A program made the translations under genes and the position numbers. A stretch of 32,624 bases of DNA, from positions 1 to 32,624 of the forward strand of contig JALOOJ010000028.1 in the NCBI GenBank assembly GCA_025454475.1, in the 5' to 3' direction. Shown one piece after another: positions 9,243 to 16,334 of the stretch. Each line of letters starts with the position of its first letter. Within the stretch, counting starts at the first letter, position 1. The DNA comes from Anaerolineae bacterium (lineage in GTDB: Bacteria > Chloroflexota > Anaerolineae > B4-G1 > SLSP01). The notes beneath the pieces are model-generated. The model made no database searches and was not told where the DNA came from. It saw only the letters and a program-made list of their open reading frames with translations.

Positions 9243-10589
9243 CTACTTTCCCCTTGTCACGAACGGCAGGAAGACACGGCCATCGTCTCTCGGTGGCGGG
9301 CCACTGCGGTAGTAGACGCCCTTAGGCATCCAGTTACTGCCACCAAGTTCGTACTCCGCCCACGCGGCGTGCACGTTGCCGGTGGCAGTCAGTCCGATCT
9401 CAGGGTAGACGGAGAGCAGGACAGGGCTGTCCGACACGGTGTCGCTGATCTGCCAGCTCACGCCACCATCGTCAGAGCAGCGGAGCGTCGTTTCCTCAAG
9501 TCCTACCCCGACGTACCCGTGCCAAGCTGCACAGACGACTTCGCCCTGCGCGGCGATGGAGGTGCGGGCATACCTGGGTGCCCGGTTGCTGACCCCGACC
9601 GGCGCGAGGTTCAGCTGCCTGGAGGTGCTGCTGCTCGGCCCAAGGTAGTAGATATGTTGGTCGGCCGGTCCCAGGTACTTTGTCCAGAGCACGTGGACGC
9701 CCTGCTGTTCGTCGATGAGGAGGCTAGGCCTGACGAATAGCGCGGCGTCGGTTGGCGAAGGCGATAGACGTACAGGCTCAGACCACGCGGTGGTCGTTCC
9801 CGAGGTCGTGCCCGTAACCATCCAGATGGACTCGTGAACACTGCCTGTCTGTACATACCGCTGTTGCCACACGATGCGCACGGTAGCCCCAGAGTCAGCG
9901 ACCGCCACACGGGGGTACCAGATGCCACCGGTCTGGGCACCGGGATCGAGGACGGCCGAATGCGTGATGACGACCGATGAGGCGGTCCAGGGCTCGTCCG
10001 GTGCTGCCCGAAAGGCATGGTAGAGGTTGATCCTGGCCCCCGTACAGTCGGCCTCCGACTGCGGGGCGGCGAAGACCAAGTGCCACCCGGAGCCACCCAC
10101 TGCTAGGTCCGGCGCCACACTTGTGCAATACGCACCGTCAAAAACCGCAGTCGCTGAGGGATCTCCCTCGTCCTGCTGCATCACACGCTTCGGGTTGCTG
10201 ATCGTGTTCGTGATGCCCTCGACCCAGGCAACCCCAACCGTGCCCGAGCGAAGGGCCAGCGCAGGTGACCACGCGTACCGGCCGGCGCCCGGGCTTTCCA
10301 TGGCGAACGGCGCTGCCCAGCCCCCGTCGAGATCCCGCATGGCGATCTGGATTCCCGCAGCGGGTTCAACGCTGGGCCACGCCACGTAGAGCGCATCCGA
10401 ATCCAGCGCCACGTCGATCGTGTCCTCGACCCTTACATCCTCTGTGCCTACCAGCTTGACAGGCGGGCTCCACCCGATCGCCTCGACGACGGTGATGCTA
10501 GCGAGCGCCGCAGCCAGAACTGCAGCGGCTGCCGCGAATCCATTCCGCCAAAGAGCAACTGCTGGCACCCTCCATCGTCCGGCGGTCAC
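9243..10589 (-). CDS. Exported sialidase-like (BNR-type) beta-propeller protein
   Basis: The 448-aa protein has an N-terminal hydrophobic export segment (about residues 15-38). Repeated blades follow, each with a core like LYVAWP, VGVAWVEG, VRIVWQQR, VHVLWTKYLG, VVCAAWHGYV and VHAAWAEYEL. A SDDGGVSWQ segment is a typical Asp-box/BNR motif. This pattern fits sialidase-fold propellers, but the Arg-triad and Tyr/Glu catalytic set of true sialidases was not found, so a binding role is more likely than hydrolysis. The protein ends GRVFLPFVTRGK, a tail type also seen on the amidase at 20692-24078. Its ATG overlaps the upstream TadE/CARDB stop as ATGA, which fixes the start and implies translational coupling. 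Confidence 0.75.
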   Translation of the reverse strand: MTAGRWRVPAVALWRNGFAAAAAVLAAALASITVVEAIGWSPPVKLVGTEDVRVEDTIDVALDSDALYVAWPSVEPAAGIQIAMRDLDGGWAAPFAMESPGAGRYAWSPALALRSGTVGVAWVEGITNTISNPKRVMQQDEGDPSATAVFDGAYCTSVAPDLAVGGSGWHLVFAAPQSEADCTGARINLYHAFRAAPDEPWTASSVVITHSAVLDPGAQTGGIWYPRVAVADSGATVRIVWQQRYVQTGSVHESIWMVTGTTSGTTTAWSEPVRLSPSPTDAALFVRPSLLIDEQQGVHVLWTKYLGPADQHIYYLGPSSSTSRQLNLAPVGVSNRAPRYARTSIAAQGEVVCAAWHGYVGVGLEETTLRCSDDGGVSWQISDTVSDSPVLLSVYPEIGLTATGNVHAAWAEYELGGSNWMPKGVYYRSGPPPRDDGRVFLPFVTRGK

Positions 10590-12457
10590 GGCAGCGCCTC
10601 CAGGTACAGGTCGACGATCGAGTAGGCCGCGCCGACTACAGTGACTGGCTCCATCGCCATGTAGAACACGTCGCCAAGCCTCAGCTGTCCCACCACCGTG
10701 TACTCACCCTCGTTCATATCGACAAGCTGATAGAGGCCGTTGGCGTCAGAGCGAGCTGAAGCCCAGAGACGACCGTCGGCATCGTAGAGAAAGACGGCGA
10801 CGTTCGCCTGGTCCAGCGATCCCAGTCTGGTTGTGCCCATAATGATGCCCGTCGGACCGGGCGTCACCTCCGGGGTGGGGGTTGGTGCCAGGTTGCCGAT
10901 GGTTAGGCGTATCGACAACGGGACACTGACGTTGTTCGTCTCGTCAAGTTCAGCGATCTGATCCCACGTGTCGACCATCGCGATCAGCGTGTGGTTGCCG
11001 ACAGTCGTGAACCCATCTGGGACGTACATCGTGAACGTGATGGTTGACCCGGCACCGAGTGCGTTGACTGCGACGTAGTCCACGCTGGCCTGCTCCGGCA
11101 GCGGTGTGAGCGGATCGTAGTCGGCAAACAGGTCGACCCAGAAGAGCGATGTGACGTCGGCAGTCCCGGCGTTGTGGACGGCAATGGAGAGGTGTATGCG
11201 GTCGTAGGTGCCGGGAAGTGGGTCATCGGTGATGGTGAGGCTCGAGATCACCAGGTCGGGTTTGTTCTCAGGAGCGCACATAGGGACCGTCGTCTGGAGT
11301 GAGAGTTCGACCTTGCCGTTGCCGGCAAGAATCTCGACTGCCAGAGTGTGCGTGCTGGGTTCGTAGGAGCCAATGGTGATGCTCACCGGAACATCGAACG
11401 ACTGCGCATTGTAGTCGTAGTCCTCCTCGCTGATGGCTTCGCCATCCCACAGGATGCGCAGCGTTACATACTTCTTGTTGTTGGAGATGTTGCGCCCGCG
11501 CACGGTGACATTGAACGTGCCAACACGGAGGCACACTTCGTCGATGGTGATATATGCCCCCGCGGGCGTAGCGGTTGGCACGGGGGAGGCCGTCGGGGTC
11601 GCCGTCACAGTTGGGGTCAGGCTATCCTGGACAATCGTGAGGTCCTGACTGTCGTAGCCCTGAACCACCACCGTGTGCCCCACGATCAGCTCGGGCAACC
11701 CGGAGAACGTGAAGGTACCCCCCGCATCAACCGCTACGGTGCGCTGGAGGCCTGTCTGGATGATCCTCAGCGTCACGCCCCAGCCGGGTGCCGCGGTGCC
11801 GGTCACCATCGTATCGCCGGCCATCACGGGCCGATCGATGACGATGCCGGGGATGGGTGTCGGCGTGAACGTGGGCGTTGGTGTCGGCGTCTGTGTCGCG
11901 GTTGGCGGCAGCGTTTCGGTGGGCGCCGGAGTGAACGTTCTAGTCGGCGTTGGGCCCCCCGGCGTGGGTGTGCTAGTGGGCGCGATGTAGGGCGGTGGCG
12001 CAGGCGCCGCCAGCGTGCTCGGAACATCCGTGCGTACGGTCTGAATGGTTCGGCGATTCTCGGCTCTGAGCATCATTCCTGTGGACATAAAGGGCCGCAT
12101 GAGCGGTGTCAGCGGCTGAATCGTGTACTGCAGCGTGACGATGACGCGCGCCGACGAGAATACCTGGTCAACGGGTATCGGAGCTGTGCCCGGACCGCGG
12201 TCATAGGTGATGTTCATAAAGATGTCGCTGGGTGAGACAAGCTCAAGCCGATCCGTGACATGGTTGATGATGCCGTTCTGATCCTTGGGATGCACCATCC
12301 CGTAACGGGTGCCTTCGCGAGCTGCGTTGTTGATGTTCGTGTAGATAAACAGGATCCGACCGAACTCAATCGTGCCAACCATTATCAGCAGCAGCACAGG
12401 CAACAACAGCGCAAACTCGACGAGTCCCTGTCCCCAGAGTCGACGGCGCTCATTCAT
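10586..12457 (-). CDS. TadE-like protein fused to Ig-like/CARDB adhesive domains
   Basis: The 623-aa protein opens with a TadE segment (GQGLVEFALLLPVLLLIMVG, then IEFGRI and NNAAREGTRYG). A Pro/Thr-rich linker of about 55 residues spans 11846-12022. Next come an Ig-like strand-rich domain (around GIVIDRPVMAGDTMVTGTAA), a further beta domain, and a CARDB-type domain (PDLVISSLTITDDPLPG through WDQIAELDETNN). The last 90 residues look like a carboxypeptidase-regulatory/SdrB-like fold (DADGRLWASARSDANGLYQL). A pseudopilin-like base carrying a long adhesive arm is an unusual fusion. Start ATG 12457 overlaps the upstream stop (ATGA) and has GGGAG at 8 bases; the alternative ATG at 12472 is less well supported. 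Confidence 0.85.
   Translation of the reverse strand: MNERRRLWGQGLVEFALLLPVLLLIMVGTIEFGRILFIYTNINNAAREGTRYGMVHPKDQNGIINHVTDRLELVSPSDIFMNITYDRGPGTAPIPVDQVFSSARVIVTLQYTIQPLTPLMRPFMSTGMMLRAENRRTIQTVRTDVPSTLAAPAPPPYIAPTSTPTPGGPTPTRTFTPAPTETLPPTATQTPTPTPTFTPTPIPGIVIDRPVMAGDTMVTGTAAPGWGVTLRIIQTGLQRTVAVDAGGTFTFSGLPELIVGHTVVVQGYDSQDLTIVQDSLTPTVTATPTASPVPTATPAGAYITIDEVCLRVGTFNVTVRGRNISNNKKYVTLRILWDGEAISEEDYDYNAQSFDVPVSITIGSYEPSTHTLAVEILAGNGKVELSLQTTVPMCAPENKPDLVISSLTITDDPLPGTYDRIHLSIAVHNAGTADVTSLFWVDLFADYDPLTPLPEQASVDYVAVNALGAGSTITFTMYVPDGFTTVGNHTLIAMVDTWDQIAELDETNNVSVPLSIRLTIGNLAPTPTPEVTPGPTGIIMGTTRLGSLDQANVAVFLYDADGRLWASARSDANGLYQLVDMNEGEYTVVGQLRLGDVFYMAMEPVTVVGAAYSIVDLYLEALP
11846..12022 (-). repeat. 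Pro/Thr-rich low-complexity linker
   Basis: The DNA is a degenerate run of hexamer-like units coding for alternating T-P/P-T residues between the TadE helix and the Ig-like domains. It is in frame with the gene and acts as a flexible, probably cell-wall-spanning stalk. It is not a CRISPR or regulatory repeat. Confidence 0.75.
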
Positions 12458-13329
12458 AGCGGTGTCTCCCATAGTCCTGACGCTTGGTCGATCATAACAG
12501 ATCCTCCGTTCAACGGCCGCTCGCCAGGCAAGAGGAACAGCTCGGGGCGACCGATCCGGTAAGCTGCCCGGAACTCAGCAGGATGGTCCAGCGCACGAAC
12601 GGTGATGAGATAGGCTCTGCGGCAGGCCTGAGTCACGTCCGCGAGACCGGCCTGAGCTTCGGCCCCAGCGATCTGCTCCAGCCCAAACAGCACCTTCAGA
12701 TATGCGGCGAGTTGTAGACGCGAATACTCAATAACGTCCGGTAGCGAGGCCTCAGACGTCTCAGCGACTGCCTGCAGCAGCTGATAGGTCAGTTGCTGCA
12801 CCTCAGCCGAGAAAGCGCCATCGAGGGCACGACGCTGGCTCACGACGGCTTGGGCCTCCGCGACCCTCTCGCCCAGAAAGGCGAGACTGAGCGCGACCCG
12901 GACGTCGGGCTGTTCCGCACCGGCGTATTGAACCCGTTCCACGTGGGTCTTCAGCGGGTAGAGCAGGTGCCCTGGCGCGCTGTCCCGTGCGGCGCGTACG
13001 ATGCCGCGGCCGAGAGGCGCCAGGAGGGCAAGCAACACGGCGATCGCTGCTGCTGCCCTTGCGAATGACAAGATGCCGGTGCCTGCGAGGGCGCGCTTCC
13101 CGGTTCCCTCGGATGACCTGGACGCGGCAAGGGCGAGGAATCGCGAGCGCCCCAGCCGTAGCTGGCCCGGGGGCGTTGGTACGGCCTGCTGCCACAGCTC
13201 AGTCAGCGTAACGGCCATCTGTATGAGGCCACGGACCGCGGGAGACTCGTTGGCGCACTGCGTGGCGTCTACTGGGCCGTCCAGGCCCTCTGCCAGGGCC
13301 CTGTATGCACTTCTGTGTTTTCGCATCAT
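12454..13329 (-). CDS. DUF5667-like membrane protein, putative anti-sigma partner
   Basis: The 291-aa protein has a cytosolic N-terminal part of about 90 residues, one membrane helix (about 95-112, AAAAIAVLLALLAPLG) and an external helical domain. That domain begins RDSAPGHLLYPLKTHVERVQ and continues with ALSLAFLGERVAEAQAVV. The 'D-S-x-P-G-x-x-L-Y-P-[LV]-K' phrase is the signature I associate with DUF5667 proteins, which often sit directly after ECF sigma factors in Chloroflexota and Actinomycetota. The gene starts 11 bases after the sigma stop and overlaps the next gene by ATGA. An anti-sigma role is inferred from topology and position; no zinc-binding HxxxCxxC motif is visible. ATG 13329 and 13326 are both possible starts. 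Confidence 0.7.
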   Translation of the reverse strand: MMRKHRSAYRALAEGLDGPVDATQCANESPAVRGLIQMAVTLTELWQQAVPTPPGQLRLGRSRFLALAASRSSEGTGKRALAGTGILSFARAAAAIAVLLALLAPLGRGIVRAARDSAPGHLLYPLKTHVERVQYAGAEQPDVRVALSLAFLGERVAEAQAVVSQRRALDGAFSAEVQQLTYQLLQAVAETSEASLPDVIEYSRLQLAAYLKVLFGLEQIAGAEAQAGLADVTQACRRAYLITVRALDHPAEFRAAYRIGRPELFLLPGERPLNGGSVMIDQASGLWETPL

Positions 13330-13340
13330 CGCTATGTTGC

Positions 13341-13874
13341 CTACTCGTTGAGCCGTTCTTTCAGTGCGGACAGGGCGCGGTGCTGCAGTGCCTCGATCGC
13401 GCCCACACTCTTGTCCAGTACCTCGGCGATCTCGCGCACCTTGAGCCCTTCGCCGAACCTAAGCAGCAGCACCTGCTGTTGTACCTCGGTCAGATCTCGA
13501 ATAGCGATCCGAAGCTCCTCTCGCGACCAGGCTTCCGTGTTGTCGGAGTCCTGCGTTCGCGCTGCGGCTTCAACGACCCCATCGTCCATATCCTGGTGGA
13601 TCCGCGCACCACCTCGGCGATACCAGTCAACGACGACGTTATGTGCGATCCGATAGAGCCACGCCTTGAATGAGAGCTGCCACGCCTTGCGTGCCCGAAT
13701 CGCCTCGAGCATTCTAAGAAACACATCGCCGGTAAGGTCCTCCGCTATCTGCGCGCTGCCAACGCGGCGGTACAGGTACGCGTAGATGCGCTGTGCGTAG
13801 GCGTCGTAAATCTCAGCTAGGGCGGCTGGGTCGAAGTCCCGCGCTCGGTCCAGCAGGTCCCGATCCTCGGCCAT
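13341..13874 (-). CDS. ECF-type sigma-70 family RNA polymerase sigma factor
   Basis: The 177-aa protein has region 2 (ALAEIYDAYAQRIYAYLYRR, then AEDLTGDVFLRML and FKAWLYRIAHNVVVDWYRR). After a short acidic linker comes region 4 (LTEVQQQVLLLRFGEGLKVR, EIAEVLDKSVGAIEALQHRA), the -35-binding helix-turn-helix. Regions 1 and 3 are absent, as expected for an ECF factor. The open frame reaches 13931, but ATG 13874 begins the conserved part and has GAGG about 9 bases upstream. It heads the TadE/TadG operon, so it probably controls these surface genes, possibly with autoregulation; the target promoter was not identified. Confidence 0.9.
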   Translation of the reverse strand: MAEDRDLLDRARDFDPAALAEIYDAYAQRIYAYLYRRVGSAQIAEDLTGDVFLRMLEAIRARKAWQLSFKAWLYRIAHNVVVDWYRRGGARIHQDMDDGVVEAAARTQDSDNTEAWSREELRIAIRDLTEVQQQVLLLRFGEGLKVREIAEVLDKSVGAIEALQHRALSALKERLNE

Positions 13875-14142
13875 CACGCGCCGCCTCTGTATACTATGAC
13901 GCGCATTCTTACTGAAAGCATACGCAAACACCTATGAAAGTAAGTAAACCGTTATTAGGCGTGGTCGCCAGCGCCATGACAGACGCGCCACGGATAGCTG
14001 ACAGGGAGGCGCTCTTACCCAGATCATACCAAAGGCTCCCCAACTGACAAGCGATGTTGGTTGGAGTGCGTAGGTTGACACATCGCTGGGGAAGGCTATC
14101 TTCTGATGTAGCAGAGCGATCCCAAGAATGGTGGAAGGCACT
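13875..14142. other. Divergent intergenic region between sigma-factor and MFS genes
   Basis: These 268 bases separate two divergent operons and contain no gene that I can support. The right half holds a good promoter for the MFS gene (14075-14102). The left part is AT-richer than the surroundings (around 13880-13950), as expected for a promoter of the sigma/tad operon, but no pair of boxes with good spacing could be chosen there. Confidence 0.5.
14075..14102 (+). promoter_or_regulatory. Sigma-70-type promoter for the MFS/phosphotriesterase pair
   Basis: A perfect TTGACA (14075-14080) is followed 16 bases later by TATCTT (14097-14102, 4 of 6). It lies about 40 bases upstream of the MFS start, so the predicted leader is short and includes the GGAAGG ribosome-binding site. 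Confidence 0.5.
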
Positions 14143-14145
14143 ATG

Positions 14146-15366
14146 ATGGTTACCTCAGCGGAAGCGTACCGGCCCAGTCGGACGGCTTGGGTCACAACCT
14201 TGGCCTACTGCGCGGCCTTCGTCGCGTTGGGGCTTTCGCATGCATCGCTCGGACCCACCTTGGTGAGTTTGGCGGCTCAGGTGGGGGTGGGCCTGGTGCA
14301 GATCAGCTACGGGCTCAGCGCTCGATCGGCAGGCTACCTACTCGGCTCGGTGCTGGGCGGCCGGCTCTACGACGCCGTGAAGGGACACCCGCTGATCGCC
14401 GCGATGCTCGCGCTTATTGCCATCGGACTAGCCGCCTTGCCGCTGGCTCCAGGGCTCTGGCTATTGGTCGTAGTGCTCTTCGGTCTGGGTGTAGCTGAGG
14501 GCGCTCTCGACGTGGGCGTAAACACGCTTGTTGTGTGGGTGCATCGGCGCAACGTAAGCCCTTATATGAACGCGTTGCACTTCTTCTTTGGACTGGGAGC
14601 GTTTCTGTCGCCGATCATCGTGGCACAGGCTGTGCGGTTGGGAGGCGGCATGCGGGCCGCGTACTGGGTGCTGGCGGCGCTCATGCTGCCCGTGGCTTCA
14701 GTTGTCGCGCGCGTGCCAAGCCCTTCCGCGGTGGAACAGACCGGCGATGCTTCCCCCGAGCCCGGCATCGAGGTGCGCGCTCGAGGCAACGACGCGCTTC
14801 TGCTGTTCCTGCTGCCGTTGTTCTTCTTTCTGCTAGTTGGCGTCGAGGGCAGTTTCGGCAACTGGATTGCTACATACGCCCAAGCGATGGGCCTGGGTGA
14901 TGCCTCCACGGCTGCATACCTGACTTCGGCCTTCTGGGGTGCGCTCACGTTGGGCAGGCTGCTGTCGGTACCTTTGGCAGTGCGTCTGGCGCCACGACAG
15001 GTCCTTGCCATCGATCTCGCCGGCTGTCTGCTGAGCGTTGGTGTGTTGCTCATATGGCCCGGCGTTCGCATAGCGACCTGGGTAGGAACCTTTGGCGCCG
15101 GCCTATGCATGGCCTCGGCCTTTCCGACAACTCTCTCCCTGGCCGAGCGTCATCTACGAATCACCGGAGCTGTTACGAGTCTGTTCTTCGTGGGGGGAAG
15201 CCTTGGCGGCATGGTGTTGCCGTGGATCATTGGGCAGCTCTTTGAGCGCATCGGCCCATCGGTGACGATCGGAGCGATGGCCACGGCATTGACGCTCTGC
15301 ATCACCGCATTCGGGGCCATTGTCGTGCGCACACGGGCACGAGGAGGGAAGGTCCGATATGGCTGA
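14146..15366 (+). CDS. MFS transporter (MFSD4/FucP-like)
   Basis: This integral membrane protein of about 406 aa has some 12 hydrophobic helices in two halves. The segment with VAEGALDVGVNTLVVWV, then PYMNALHFFFGLGAFLSPII, resembles the MFSD4/NaGLT1 and FucP-like branch of the major facilitator superfamily, whose characterised members move sugars. The substrate here is unknown. In-frame starts exist at 14128, 14143 and 14146; GGAAGG at 14133-14138 supports 14143 or 14146, and spacing favours 14146. The last 8 bases overlap the phosphotriesterase-like gene, so the two proteins are probably made together, with the transporter supplying or removing that enzyme's substrate or product. Confidence 0.85.
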   Translation: MVTSAEAYRPSRTAWVTTLAYCAAFVALGLSHASLGPTLVSLAAQVGVGLVQISYGLSARSAGYLLGSVLGGRLYDAVKGHPLIAAMLALIAIGLAALPLAPGLWLLVVVLFGLGVAEGALDVGVNTLVVWVHRRNVSPYMNALHFFFGLGAFLSPIIVAQAVRLGGGMRAAYWVLAALMLPVASVVARVPSPSAVEQTGDASPEPGIEVRARGNDALLLFLLPLFFFLLVGVEGSFGNWIATYAQAMGLGDASTAAYLTSAFWGALTLGRLLSVPLAVRLAPRQVLAIDLAGCLLSVGVLLIWPGVRIATWVGTFGAGLCMASAFPTTLSLAERHLRITGAVTSLFFVGGSLGGMVLPWIIGQLFERIGPSVTIGAMATALTLCITAFGAIVVRTRARGGKVRYG

Positions 15367-16285
15367 GCTTATCACAACATTGGGTATACGTGGACTTGGT
15401 GATCTTGAGCCCGGAATCGTGCTTCCCCACGAGCACGTCTTCGTCGACATGCGTGGGGCCAACCATCCGGAACAAGGAGACGCCGACTTGGATGCTGTCG
15501 TCGCGCTGATGGCGCCCGAGCTCGTGCGCGCGCGTGAAGCCGGCGTTGCGGCGATCGTGGTCTGCACTCCTGTGGGCGTGGGACGCCGTGCCGATATCGA
15601 GCTTGCCGTATCTCGGGCAGGGGGGCTTCCGCTGGTCGTGCCGACGGGAGTCTACCGCGAGCCCTGGATCCCAGCATGGGTGTTCGCGGCAAGCGAGGGA
15701 GAGTTGCGCGACTGGATGGTGGGGGAGCTCCTGGACGAGATCGGGAACACCGGGGTGCGGGCCGCGTGGATCAAACTGAGCGCTGGCGACGATGGTCTGA
15801 CGGCCACCGAGGCTAAGGTGCTGCGGGCTGCCGCTGCCGCAGGCGCAGCGACCGGCGCAGCGATCGGCAGCCACACGGTCCGGGGGCGCGTCGCGTTGGA
15901 CCAGCTCGAGATCATCGAACGCGCGGGCTACGATCCGGGACGGTTCATCTGGATTCACGCCCAGAACGAACCTGACCTCGCGCTGCATGCGACGATCGCG
16001 CGCCGCGGCGCGTGGATCGAATACGACGCCATCGGGAGCTCACCGGGAACGGACGAGGCCTATCTAGCCCACGTCCACCGGATGCTCGATGATGGTTTTG
16101 GGGACCAGGTCCTGTTGAGCCACGACCGGGGTTGGTACGACCCCGCCAAGCCGGGAGGGGGCCAGCCGCGCCCATTCACCTACATTGCGGACACCTTCCT
16201 GCCCAAGCTGCGCGACTCGGGAGTCGCGGCGCCCGTGATAGAGACGCTCACACGGGCTAACCCCTTCGGCGCGTTCGCCCGGTAA
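15359..16285 (+). CDS. Phosphotriesterase-family metallohydrolase (putative lactonase/organophosphate hydrolase)
   Basis: The 308-aa TIM-barrel amidohydrolase has all the binuclear metal ligands of the phosphotriesterase family in order: H24-E-H26 (LPHEHVFVD), a candidate carbamylated Lys K139 (AWIKLSAG), H172 (IGSHTVRG), H200 (IWIHAQNEPD) and D256 (LLSHDRGWYDP). Relatives hydrolyse lactones, phosphotriesters or sugar-phosphate lactones; the substrate cannot be read from the sequence. No signal peptide is visible. The longest frame starts at 15320, but AGGGAAGG upstream of ATG 15359 and the alignment-like N-terminus support 15359. It overlaps the transporter gene by 8 bases, and the next gene converges from the right. 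Confidence 0.88.
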   Translation: MAELITTLGIRGLGDLEPGIVLPHEHVFVDMRGANHPEQGDADLDAVVALMAPELVRAREAGVAAIVVCTPVGVGRRADIELAVSRAGGLPLVVPTGVYREPWIPAWVFAASEGELRDWMVGELLDEIGNTGVRAAWIKLSAGDDGLTATEAKVLRAAAAAGAATGAAIGSHTVRGRVALDQLEIIERAGYDPGRFIWIHAQNEPDLALHATIARRGAWIEYDAIGSSPGTDEAYLAHVHRMLDDGFGDQVLLSHDRGWYDPAKPGGGQPRPFTYIADTFLPKLRDSGVAAPVIETLTRANPFGAFAR

Positions 16286-16334
16286 CGTTCGCCAGCGTTT
16301 CGCGCGGGAGCTGGTCGGTCCAGCAGCGGACTGC

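Noticed and set aside
9243-10589. Active sialidase annotation for the propeller protein
   Set aside because: Asp-box-like motifs are present, but the Arg triad and nucleophilic Tyr/Glu set could not be located, so only the fold is claimed.
11846-12022. Possible CRISPR-like or regulatory short repeats
   Set aside because: The units are degenerate, in frame, and code for a Pro/Thr stalk; no constant repeat with unique spacers exists.
11348-12235. Plus-strand open frame of 295 aa opposite the TadE/CARDB gene
   Set aside because: It is Arg/Gly/His-rich, typical of an antisense shadow; the minus-strand protein has clear domains and coupled starts.
6892-12457. A complete tad (Flp pilus) locus
   Set aside because: Only TadE/TadG-like parts are present; no pilin, peptidase, ATPase, TadB/C or secretin genes are in the window.
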